Assembly: GCA_035318505.1 (NCBI GenBank)
Contig: DATHEQ010000164.1
Location: forward strand, 1 to 8,264
DNA from: DASWDH01 sp035318505
GTDB taxonomy: Bacteria; Myxococcota_A; Polyangia; Polyangiales; Polyangiaceae
DNA length: 8,264 nt
Reading direction: 5' to 3'
Part shown: positions 1-5,877 of the stretch, piece after piece
Position numbering within the stretch: position 1 is the first letter of the stretch
Layout of the letters: each line of letters begins with the position of its first letter
The notes under the pieces: model-generated
Told to the model about the DNA's origin: nothing
Databases searched by the model: none
Seen by the model: only the letters and a program-made list of their open reading frames with translations
Position numbers and translations under genes: made by a program

Positions 1-415
1 GCGGGGGCGGTGGTGGCTGCTGCGGCGCGGGCTGCTGTGGGCGCGGTGGGGGCGCGGGCGGGGCCGCCTGTCGGGGATCGTGTACGACTTGGCCGGGGGG
101 ATGTTTGAGAATGCTGTGGATGAGCCCCAGCGAGCCCGCGACGGCCTCGAGCGCTTGCTGGACGGCGGGATGGTTCGAGGGTTGCTGCTGCAACAGACCG
201 AGCGCGCGCCGCGTCGCTTCGAGCGCGGCAGGTGCGTGGGCCGCCGCTGCGGCTCCGCCGGACTTTTCGATCTGAAAAAGAGCTCCCATCGCGTTGGAGA
301 TGGGTTCGGCAATGCCCATCATCTGAGGGGGAACCTTGGGGTCGGACTGGATCGCCCCCAACGCCCGGGCAAGAGCTTCGCGAGCGGATTTCGCAGCCGA
401 GACGGGATCGGACAT
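1..415 (-). CDS. Ala-rich/Pro-rich protein of unknown function (3' end outside window)
   Basis: No function is recognised. The frame is open from an ATG at 415 to the left edge, giving 138 residues with no stop, so the C-terminal part is missing. Residues 1-105 look alpha-helical and are rich in Ala, Leu and Gln. They include repeated helix-like blocks ending in similar 'A(L/M)G(L/A)(L/I)' turns (for example ALGAI, AMGAL, ALGLL, SLGLI), which suggests a small helical-repeat or bundle domain. From about residue 106 the chain turns into a Pro/Gln linker with runs of five prolines, so another domain probably follows outside the window. There is no signal peptide or membrane segment, so a cytoplasmic location is likely. 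The start is well supported by a strong Shine-Dalgarno sequence. The gene lies 16 bp after the formyltransferase stop on the same strand, so the two are probably co-transcribed. Confidence 0.75.
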   Translation of the reverse strand, partial: MSDPVSAAKSAREALARALGAIQSDPKVPPQMMGIAEPISNAMGALFQIEKSGGAAAAAHAPAALEATRRALGLLQQQPSNHPAVQQALEAVAGSLGLIHSILKHPPGQVVHDPRQAAPPAPPPRPQQPAPQQPPPPP

Positions 416-418
416 GAA

Positions 419-425
419 CCCTCCT
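419..425 (-). promoter_or_regulatory. Strong Shine-Dalgarno site for the Pro-rich gene
   Basis: On the minus strand this reads AGGAGGG, three bases before the ATG at 415. It is a near-perfect anti-16S match, although the spacing is a little short. It fixes the start of the left-edge gene and lies in the 16-bp gap after the formyltransferase stop. Confidence 0.7.
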
Positions 426-431
426 GATCGA

Positions 432-1322
432 CTAGCCTAACACCAAGTCGCGGCTCCTTGCGACGACGGCGACGAGCCCCCTTTGATCGAGCAGCTCCCC
501 GTCGATTTCGCCTCGGAGCAGCTCGATGGCGGCGTCGCCGGCGCGAATCAACGCCCGCTCGCCTACGACGGCCGCTTCACCGGCGCGAAGAGCGCGCGGA
601 AAGTCGGGGGCGGCGCGGGCGTCGAGGATGGTCAGGATCCGGCCCCCGATTTCGGTGAAAGCGCCCGGGGAGGGTGCCAGAGCCCGCACCCGCCGAAGCA
701 GACGATCCACAGGCCACGACCATACGAGCCCGCACGCGGCATCGCCAGGGGTGGGCGCAAAGGATGCGCGTGTTTCGTCCTGATCCTGCTCTGGAATCGA
801 CTCGCCCTCCGCCAGGCGGTGCACCGTCTCGCGCAGCAGGGCGAGCGAGGGCCGATCGAGCTGTCGCGCGAGCTGCCATGCGTTCCAGCGCGGGTCGATG
901 GCGAGCTCGCGGGTGGCCAAGATGGCGCCGGTGTCGTACTCCGCTTCGATGCGGTGCACCGTCACCCCGGTGACACGATCGCCCTGGTCGATGGCGGCAA
1001 AATAAGGATCGGGGCCGCGGTGGCGCGGCAAGAGCGACGGATGGACGCCGATCCCGCCAGCCGCCGCCGAGCGCACGACTGACATCGGAAGCTTGGCCGT
1101 GAAAAACCAACTGACCAGAAGGTCGGGATGCGCGCTCTTCATCGTCTCGACGATCGCCTCTTCGGCAAGGTCGCCGCGCATGTGCGCGCGACCGCCGAGT
1201 CGGCGCGTGAGGCGCCGCCGGCCCGGCGAGTCCTTGCGGCTCAGCACGCAAAACACGATTTCGTGTCCGTCGGCGAGGAGCAGAAGGGCTGCGAGCGGCA
1301 ACCCGAAGAATGCGAGGCGCAC
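432..1322 (-). CDS. Formyltransferase of the Met-tRNA formyltransferase fold, catalytic Asn replaced by Gly
   Basis: This 296-residue protein has the two-domain layout of Fmt. An N-terminal formyl-THF-dependent Rossmann domain covers about residues 1-180, and a C-terminal OB-like domain covers about 198-290 (motif WPVDRLLRRVRAL near 203, 'PGAF' near 219). The active-site block HPSLLPRHRG (94-103) and the TGVT...DTGAIL block (118-135) are clear. His94 and Asp130 match the catalytic His and Asp of the family. The catalytic Asn two residues before the His is Gly92 here, which is unusual. Family members transfer formyl from 10-formyl-THF to Met-tRNAi or to sugar amines, but the acceptor of this one is unknown. 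The GTG start at 1322 begins directly at the first beta strand (RLAFFGLP), has AGGT five bases upstream and GGGAGGG further up, and avoids a 75-residue extension with no family resemblance. It could be a diverged Fmt paralogue rather than the housekeeping enzyme. Confidence 0.85.
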   Translation of the reverse strand: MRLAFFGLPLAALLLLADGHEIVFCVLSRKDSPGRRRLTRRLGGRAHMRGDLAEEAIVETMKSAHPDLLVSWFFTAKLPMSVVRSAAAGGIGVHPSLLPRHRGPDPYFAAIDQGDRVTGVTVHRIEAEYDTGAILATRELAIDPRWNAWQLARQLDRPSLALLRETVHRLAEGESIPEQDQDETRASFAPTPGDAACGLVWSWPVDRLLRRVRALAPSPGAFTEIGGRILTILDARAAPDFPRALRAGEAAVVGERALIRAGDAAIELLRGEIDGELLDQRGLVAVVARSRDLVLG

Positions 1323-1392
1323 TTTCGACCTAACCCTCCCTATGCGGGGTCGAGATCGCCGCGGGCGGTGACATCGGGGGGCGCTTGTCGCT

Positions 1393-1626
1393 ATGCTCGG
1401 CCGCGACAAGATGCCGGCCCATGTCCTCTCCAAGATTCGTCCCAAGCGTCCACTCACGTGTGACGCATGTTCCAAAGCCATCCTTACGACGTCCGCAGTA
1501 GGAATTTGCACGCACTGCAAGAGGATACGCCATCTTGCGTGCAGCACACTCCCGTGCGGAAGCTGCGGCTCGCTCCATCGCCGTAGCGCGATCTACCGGG
1601 GTGCCAAGATACTGCGCTATTTTTGA
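1393..1626 (+). CDS. Small RING/treble-clef-like zinc-binding protein
   Basis: This 77-residue protein has an ordered metal-ligand pattern: Cys23-x2-Cys26, Cys39-x2-Cys42, His47, Cys50, Cys55-x2-Cys58. That is a C4HC3 arrangement of the RING/PHD or prokaryotic RING-finger type, expected to bind two zinc ions in a cross-brace. Eight regularly spaced ligands in so short a frame argue strongly for a real gene. A basic N-terminus (1-20) and a short basic tail (63-77) flank the finger. There is no signal peptide or transmembrane helix. The start is the ATG at 1393, with only a G-run about ten bases upstream as a possible ribosome site; the ATG at 1411 is an alternative. The gene is divergent from the formyltransferase (70 bp between starts) and ends 46 bp before ftsE. 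Prokaryotic RING fingers are often adaptor or membrane-associated modules, but this one has no attached domain, so its partner is unknown. Confidence 0.68.
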   Translation: MLGRDKMPAHVLSKIRPKRPLTCDACSKAILTTSAVGICTHCKRIRHLACSTLPCGSCGSLHRRSAIYRGAKILRYF

Positions 1627-1672
1627 CCCCGAAAAGTTGTTCGGCCGGCGATCGACCTGGTAACCCCCGGGT

Positions 1673-2488
1673 ATGGTCCGCAACGTCTCGGCGTTCCGCC
1701 CGGCTCTCCGCTCGGGACAGCGATTCGACGCCTCGGCAGCCGCCCGACCCATCCTGACCTTCGAGTCGGTGTTCAAGTCGTACCGCACGGACCAGCCCGT
1801 CCTACGCGGGACGAACCTCGTGGTCGAGCGCGGCGAATTCGTCTTCATCACTGGCCCATCAGGTGCCGGCAAGAGCACGCTTCTCCGGCTCGTCTATTGC
1901 GCCGAGCAGGCCGATGACGGGCGAATTCTCTTTTTGGGGCGCGACGTCGCACGCCTGACCGAGTCATCGATTCCGGTCTTGCGCCGCAACATGGGGATCG
2001 TCTTTCAGGATTTTCGTCTCGTGCCGGCGTGGACCGTCTTCGACAACGTTGCCATACCTCTCGAAATCCTGGGCTTGCCCGCGCGCCTGATTCGTACGCG
2101 CGTGGGGGAGGTACTCGAGCGGGTAGGCCTAGCGGGCCGAGGCGCCGACAAAGTGAGTGGCCTTTCGGGCGGCGAGCAGCAGAGGGTCGCCATCGCTCGC
2201 GCCATCGTGGGGGAACCGGCGCTGATTGTCGCGGACGAGCCGACCGGCAACCTCGATCCGCAGCTTGCCGTCGACATCCTGGGTCTGTTCGAAGAGATCC
2301 ATGAAACGGGGACCACCGTTCTTTTTGCGACGCACGATCGATCGCTGCTCGAGCTGCGCTCGCATCGCATCGTCGTGCTCAATGACGGGCGGGCCATCGA
2401 TGTCCCCAACGGGCTCGCCGTGCCGATGGACGAAGCAGGGCCCCCCGTCGACGATTTCACCGTCCCCATGACGAGGGTGGCCGTTTGA
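1673..2488 (+). CDS. ftsE: Cell-division ABC transporter ATP-binding protein FtsE
   Basis: FtsE is the cytoplasmic ATPase of the FtsEX complex. ATP hydrolysis drives FtsX to activate periplasmic cell-wall hydrolase regulators at the septum. The 271-residue protein has all the ABC elements: Walker A GPSGAGKST (61-69), Q-loop Gln112 in the FtsE-typical FQDFRLVP, signature LSGGEQQR (164-171), Walker B LIVADEP (184-190) with Glu189, D-loop and switch His221. E. coli FtsE is about 222 residues; this one carries some 26 extra residues before the first strand and a tail of about 28 after the last. The N-terminal extension depends on the ATG at 1673, which has only a weak ribosome site. A shorter start would need a CTG or similar codon, because no other ATG occurs before the core. 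It is followed 28 bp later by ftsX. Identification is very secure; the exact start is less so. Confidence 0.96.
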   Translation: MVRNVSAFRPALRSGQRFDASAAARPILTFESVFKSYRTDQPVLRGTNLVVERGEFVFITGPSGAGKSTLLRLVYCAEQADDGRILFLGRDVARLTESSIPVLRRNMGIVFQDFRLVPAWTVFDNVAIPLEILGLPARLIRTRVGEVLERVGLAGRGADKVSGLSGGEQQRVAIARAIVGEPALIVADEPTGNLDPQLAVDILGLFEEIHETGTTVLFATHDRSLLELRSHRIVVLNDGRAIDVPNGLAVPMDEAGPPVDDFTVPMTRVAV

Positions 2489-2505
2489 TCCTCTCCGAGC
2501 ACCCG

Positions 2506-2511
2506 GGAAGG
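2506..2511 (+). promoter_or_regulatory. Shine-Dalgarno site of ftsX
   Basis: GGAAGG ends five bases before the ATG at 2517, within the 28-bp ftsE-ftsX gap. It supports that ATG over the in-frame ATG at 2532. Confidence 0.6.
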
Positions 2512-2516
2512 TTGCG

Positions 2517-3401
2517 ATGATCGGCACCTCGATGTCGGCGGTCGGCCGCATCTGGCGCAGTGGCCGCGGCGACGCCAAGGTTTACTTGCTCAGCGTTTTC
2601 TCGCTTGCCGTGGCGTTTGTCTGCTTGGCGTCGGCGCTGCTCGTGGTGTTCAACTTGCGGGCCGTCGAGGCGCGCTGGGCGCGCGCGGGCCGCATTTCCG
2701 TTTACCTGCGCGACGGCATCAGCAACGACCAGGTCGCGCAGCTCCGCAAGGCGCTCGAACAAACGCCGGCGGTCGTTTCGACGAGGCACATCACCGCCGC
2801 CGACGCCCGTAAAGAGATGATGGACGACGGTGTGGCGGGCTCGCTCGCGGTGCTGCCGGTCGAAGCTTTCCCGGCCTCGATCGAACTGTCGCTCGGCGAC
2901 GACGTCACCGACGAGCAGGTGACGGCTATTTCCCACAAGCTCCGCGACCTGCCTACGATCGAGTCGGTCGAAACGTACCAGCGCTGGACCGATCGCATCT
3001 CTGCCCTCGTGCGCGGGGGCGTCGCTGCGAGCGCGGTGCTCGCGCTGGTGGTGCTGGCAGCGGTCGTCAGCGTGATCACCTCGACCATGCGATTTGCCCT
3101 GCACCGCCGCCGGATCGAAGTGGAAGTTCTCAAGTTGGTCGGCGCGACGGATCGCTTCGTACGAGGCCCCTTCTTGGTGGAAGGCGCGCTGCAGGGGGCG
3201 GCCGGCGCGGCGGCGTCGCTGGCGCTGCTCGCGCTGCTCTACGCGATCGTGCGAGGCAAATTCGACGACGAGCTCGGACTCCTTTTGGGCATCCGTCCCA
3301 CCTTCCTTCCGTGGGAGATCATGGCGGCGATGATCGGTGCGGGCGCCGTGCTCGGCGCTTTGTCCGCGTTGGCCGGCGTTCGCAAACTGTCGGTGGTGTG
3401 A
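2517..3401 (+). CDS. ftsX: Cell-division membrane protein FtsX
   Basis: FtsX is the membrane subunit of FtsEX. It converts ATP hydrolysis by FtsE into a movement that activates periplasmic LytM coiled-coil proteins. The 294-residue protein shows the family topology. There is a short cytoplasmic N-terminus, TM1 at about 22-46, and a periplasmic domain at about 47-165 containing the usual SVYLRDGIS strand and the ESVETYQRW element. TM2 (168-190), TM3 (222-244) and TM4 (267-288) follow. Between TM2 and TM3 lies the conserved cytoplasmic stretch RRRIEVEVLKLVGAT (198-211), the FtsX signature that couples to FtsE. Length is normal. The ATG at 2517 has a GGAAGG ribosome site. The stop is separated by one base from the start of the envC-like gene, so the three genes are almost certainly one operon with translational coupling. 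Identification is secure from topology and motif. Confidence 0.95.
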   Translation: MIGTSMSAVGRIWRSGRGDAKVYLLSVFSLAVAFVCLASALLVVFNLRAVEARWARAGRISVYLRDGISNDQVAQLRKALEQTPAVVSTRHITAADARKEMMDDGVAGSLAVLPVEAFPASIELSLGDDVTDEQVTAISHKLRDLPTIESVETYQRWTDRISALVRGGVAASAVLALVVLAAVVSVITSTMRFALHRRRIEVEVLKLVGATDRFVRGPFLVEGALQGAAGAAASLALLALLYAIVRGKFDDELGLLLGIRPTFLPWEIMAAMIGAGAVLGALSALAGVRKLSVV

Positions 3402-3402
3402 C

Positions 3403-4440
3403 ATGCCCTACCGGGCGCTGCTCTTCGTGGCCTTGCTTTTTCTCGTCGCTGGAGGCCACGTCCGCGCCGACGATCGCGTGGGGCGGCACGCCGGGCAGAC
3501 GCGCGCAACGTCGGACGCGGAACGGACGCTCGTCTCGATCGACCAAGAGCAGCAAGCGCTGCGCGTCGAGATGGACGCACTCGGAACGAAAGAAAGCGCG
3601 GCGCACCGCCGCATGCTCCTGCGCGGCAGGGTGACCTACCGCCTCGTTCGGCTCGGGCTTTTGCCGGCGTCGGGCGGGTTTTCATCTCTGCTCGAACATG
3701 CCTTCAAATTCGAACGCGCGCGGCGCGCGCTCGACCAAGACGTGGCCGACGTTCGGGCCATCGGTCAGCGAAAGATCGCCGTCGCACGCAAGCTCGACGA
3801 GCTCTCCGCTCGGCGGTCGCCGCTCGAGGTCGAGCGCGATGTTGCCGCGCAGTCCAAAGCTCTAGCGAACGAAGGCGAGGAGCGCAGGCGATCGTTCGAT
3901 CGCGCATTCGAGACGTCGACCGGTGCCGGTGACTACGTAGCCGTTTACGGCGGATCACTCGGTGGCCCGTCAGGCCCCGCGGCGCCATCGAGCGCGGGGG
4001 CGAATGCGTTCGCCGATATGAAGGGCCGACTTCCATTCCCCATCGGCGGTCGCGCGGAGATCCGCAACGTGCATCGCCCCGGCGCGGCCGGCGCGGCGCT
4101 CGAAATGACCGCGCCGGCAGGCACGGCGGTGCGCGCTGTTTTCGCGGGCCGCGTAGCGTTTGCGGACCGGTACGATTCGTTTGGCCAGCTCGTCATTCTC
4201 GACCACGGCGGGCACTACTACACGCTGATGGGCGACCTTTCGGCGATCGATGTGCGGGTGGGAGACGACCTTTCGGCTGGAGCCAAGGTAGGCACGGTAG
4301 GCTCAGCGACGGCGGAGGAATCGACCGCAACCGAAAGTGGGAGCGGCAAAGAGCGCCCGAGACCGCGCTCCCCCGCGCTCTACTTCGAGCTTCGTCACGG
4401 GACGACGGCGATGGATCCGGGGCCATGGTTCGGTCTCTGA
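3403..4440 (+). CDS. envC: EnvC-like periplasmic amidase activator: coiled coil plus degenerate LytM domain
   Basis: This is a predicted periplasmic partner of FtsEX that activates peptidoglycan amidases during daughter-cell separation. The 345-residue protein has a signal peptide (1-22, cleavage after VRA), a charged coiled-coil region (about 38-175), a Ser/Gly/Ala linker (about 176-205) and a LytM/M23-fold domain (about 208-345). The LytM zinc ligands are gone: the usual HxGxD is GAALE (230-234), the usual YAHL is MGDL (276-279) and the usual HxHFE is ALYFE (325-329). E. coli EnvC is degenerate in the same way, and the C-terminal LYFELR...DPGPWFG pattern resembles its end, so this is an activator and not an endopeptidase. 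The coiled coil is clearly shorter than in E. coli EnvC (about 420 residues overall). Residues 305-324 form a polar insertion. The start at 3403, one base after the ftsX stop, gives a proper signal peptide; the frame remains open upstream inside ftsX but that part lacks sense. A PcsB-like naming is possible. Confidence 0.9.
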   Translation: MPYRALLFVALLFLVAGGHVRADDRVGRHAGQTRATSDAERTLVSIDQEQQALRVEMDALGTKESAAHRRMLLRGRVTYRLVRLGLLPASGGFSSLLEHAFKFERARRALDQDVADVRAIGQRKIAVARKLDELSARRSPLEVERDVAAQSKALANEGEERRRSFDRAFETSTGAGDYVAVYGGSLGGPSGPAAPSSAGANAFADMKGRLPFPIGGRAEIRNVHRPGAAGAALEMTAPAGTAVRAVFAGRVAFADRYDSFGQLVILDHGGHYYTLMGDLSAIDVRVGDDLSAGAKVGTVGSATAEESTATESGSGKERPRPRSPALYFELRHGTTAMDPGPWFGL

Positions 4441-4532
4441 GGCGGCCTCTCGTCTGCCTCACATGAACCCCATCCAGCGTTCTCGGCCCCACGGCGCCGC
4501 CGATCGCGCTGCTGTGTAAAGCGTTTTTCGGA

Positions 4533-4559
4533 TTGCCCGATTCTCCTTTCGGTTATTCT
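4533..4559 (+). promoter_or_regulatory. Possible sigma-70-like promoter
   Basis: TTGCCC (4533-4538) and TATTCT (4554-4559) stand 15 bp apart in a locally AT-richer patch between the envC-like gene and the next CDS. The spacer is shorter than the usual 17, so the call is weak. If it is real, transcription would start at about the ATG at 4566, giving a nearly leaderless message. Confidence 0.22.
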
Positions 4560-4565
4560 GATGAA

Positions 4566-5252
4566 ATGATCCGCGCTTTCTCTATCGTCACGGCTTTGGG
4601 TCTTTGCACCGCGCTCATCTCGAATCGTGCGAATGCGCAGACGCAGCCCGCTGCGCCCGTCGCGCCGCAGGCAGCGCCCGCTCCGACACCTCCGGTCTAC
4701 GGACCGCCGCCGCAGGGTGAGCCGCCTCCCGGGTGGACCCCGCCGCCCGGTTATGCGTGGCGCGCGCAGCCCATGGAAATGAAATACGTCGACGGCAAGC
4801 CGATCCCGGCCGGCTATCACATCGAGACGCGCGTTCGTAAAGGCCTCGTCGTCAGCGGTCCCATCATCTTCGGGGTGCCGTACCTCCTTTCGATGTCGGT
4901 CGCGGCATCCAGCAAATACGCGCCCGATCGCTGGTTATACGCCCCCGTGGTCGGACCGTTCGTGAACCTCGCGTCGCGGGGCGACGATTGCAACCCCAAC
5001 TTCTCGTCGAGTACCAGCACGACGGTCACCTGCGCCGGCGATTCGAGCACGCGGTTCTTTCTGATGCTCGACGGTCTCATGCAAACGGCCGGCGCTACCA
5101 TGCTCATCCTGGGCCTGGCTCTTCCCCAAACGCTTCTCGTCAGGGACGACGCTCCGTTCACCGGCGAAAACCGCGGCCACTTCGCGTGGACGATCAGCCC
5201 ATATTCCATGGGGCGAGCGGGATCCGGGCTCGCCCTCACCGGCATTTTCTGA
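4566..5252 (+). CDS. Secreted or envelope protein: Pro-rich linker and two hydrophobic helices, unknown function
   Basis: No function is recognised. The 228-residue protein begins with a signal peptide (1-24, cleavage ANA before Gln25). A Pro/Ala-rich segment follows (26-63, with PPP and 'PPPG' repeats), then a motif MKYVDGKPIPAGYHIETR (72-89). Two hydrophobic stretches (about 93-115 and 164-187) flank a loop holding the only two mature-chain cysteines, Cys142 and Cys156, which could form a disulfide. The chain ends in ...GLALTGIF with a terminal Phe, as many outer-membrane-associated proteins do, although the hydrophobic stretches look helical rather than barrel-like. The layout resembles a family of paralogous envelope proteins common in Polyangia; that is recollection, not a search. 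The ATG at 4566 is chosen because it starts a clean signal peptide; a TTG at 4533 in the same frame would add 11 polar residues. It lies 125 bp after the envC-like gene and may have its own promoter. Confidence 0.8.
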   Translation: MIRAFSIVTALGLCTALISNRANAQTQPAAPVAPQAAPAPTPPVYGPPPQGEPPPGWTPPPGYAWRAQPMEMKYVDGKPIPAGYHIETRVRKGLVVSGPIIFGVPYLLSMSVAASSKYAPDRWLYAPVVGPFVNLASRGDDCNPNFSSSTSTTVTCAGDSSTRFFLMLDGLMQTAGATMLILGLALPQTLLVRDDAPFTGENRGHFAWTISPYSMGRAGSGLALTGIF

Positions 5253-5341
5253 AAATCGTTCGCAACCGTCGCGCCTACCGACCCGATACGAGAAAAGCGT
5301 GGGGCGTTTCGCCTCCGCAACGGACAAGGACAGGTAGCGCC

Positions 5342-5836
5342 ATGGATACTCGCATCGACCCCGGCGGCAGCCGGACGGACGTCATAGCCACCGACAGTGC
5401 CCCTCGGGTCACCCCCCGAAGCGGTGTCCCCTTTCGCGAGATGGTGACGCGCGGAGCCGGCGCCATCCTGCGCGGCGCCGAAGCCGCAATCAGCTCGCTT
5501 CCCGGCGCGCCCATCGTCGCAGCGGCGGTGCGGCCGTCGCCTGCCGGGGCAGGCGCATCGCTCGGACCGAACGGTGCACTTGGCCTCGGCGCTCCGCGAC
5601 TCCCCGCAGGGGGTACGGCCGAAGGCCCCTCCCTCGGGGGTGCAACGGGGGGCGCAGGGCCGGGGGGCGAGAGCTCGTCGGTCGAAGGGGCACTCGCCCA
5701 GAGCCAGGAGTTCAACCTCTACTATCTGCAGCTCCAAGAGCAGCTCTCCGCTGAAAATCGAGCGTTCAGCGCGATGTCGAACGTCCTGAAGACGCGACAC
5801 GACACGGTCAAAAATGCCATCGGTAACATCCGCTAG
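5342..5836 (+). CDS. Small protein with Gly/Pro-rich middle and helical C-terminus, unknown function
   Basis: No function is recognised. The 164-residue protein has a polar N-terminus and an amphipathic Ala-rich helix with the pattern GAGAILRGAEAAISSLPG (38-55). A low-complexity Gly/Pro/Ala stretch (about 67-110) follows, then a continuous predicted helix (about 113-164) with heptad-like hydrophobics, including FNLYYLQLQEQL (124-135) and SNVLKTRHDTVKNAIGNIR (146-164). The disordered front and helical tail recall secreted filament or rod subunits of specialised secretion systems, but no motif proves this and no secretion gene is in the window. There is no signal peptide or membrane helix. The ATG at 5342 has AGG seven bases and AAGGA eleven bases upstream. 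The frame stays open upstream to 4988, but that stretch overlaps the previous gene antisense to nothing sensible and lacks a family-like pattern. The next gene starts 41 bp downstream. Confidence 0.75.
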   Translation: MDTRIDPGGSRTDVIATDSAPRVTPRSGVPFREMVTRGAGAILRGAEAAISSLPGAPIVAAAVRPSPAGAGASLGPNGALGLGAPRLPAGGTAEGPSLGGATGGAGPGGESSSVEGALAQSQEFNLYYLQLQEQLSAENRAFSAMSNVLKTRHDTVKNAIGNIR

Positions 5837-5877
5837 TCCGCTCGCGGACCGGTGCTAGAGTCAGCGCGCGAGCAACC

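Noticed and set aside
483..1082. Plus-strand open frame opposite the formyltransferase
   Set aside because: It is a shadow of a gene with clear formyltransferase motifs; the product is a low-information Arg/Gly-rich sequence.
1323..1547. N-terminal extension of the formyltransferase to an ATG at 1547
   Set aside because: The extra 75 residues have no family counterpart, overlap the zinc-finger gene on the other strand and precede a well-placed GTG with a ribosome site at the first beta strand.
3337..3402. Upstream start of the envC-like gene inside ftsX
   Set aside because: It would bury the clear signal peptide behind 22 extra residues read out of frame within ftsX.
2457..3404. Long minus-strand open frame (315 codons) opposite ftsX
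   Set aside because: It is exactly antisense to a certain gene. Its product is an Arg/His/Asp-rich composition typical of high-GC shadow frames, and no domain is visible.
4488..4530. Rho-independent terminator after the envC-like gene
   Set aside because: A T5 run is present at 4524-4528, but the only stem before it is about four base pairs (CGCT/AGCG) with a nine-base loop, too weak to call.
4817..5800. Long minus-strand open frame (327 codons) across the envelope-protein gene and the next gene
   Set aside because: It spans two plausible plus-strand genes with signal peptide or helix structure. Its own product is Arg/Pro/Cys-rich without motifs.
5836..5849. Inverted repeat GTCCG-CTCG-CGGAC just after the stop of the 164-residue protein gene
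   Set aside because: The five-pair stem with a four-base loop has no T-tract, and such short GC palindromes arise by chance in this composition.
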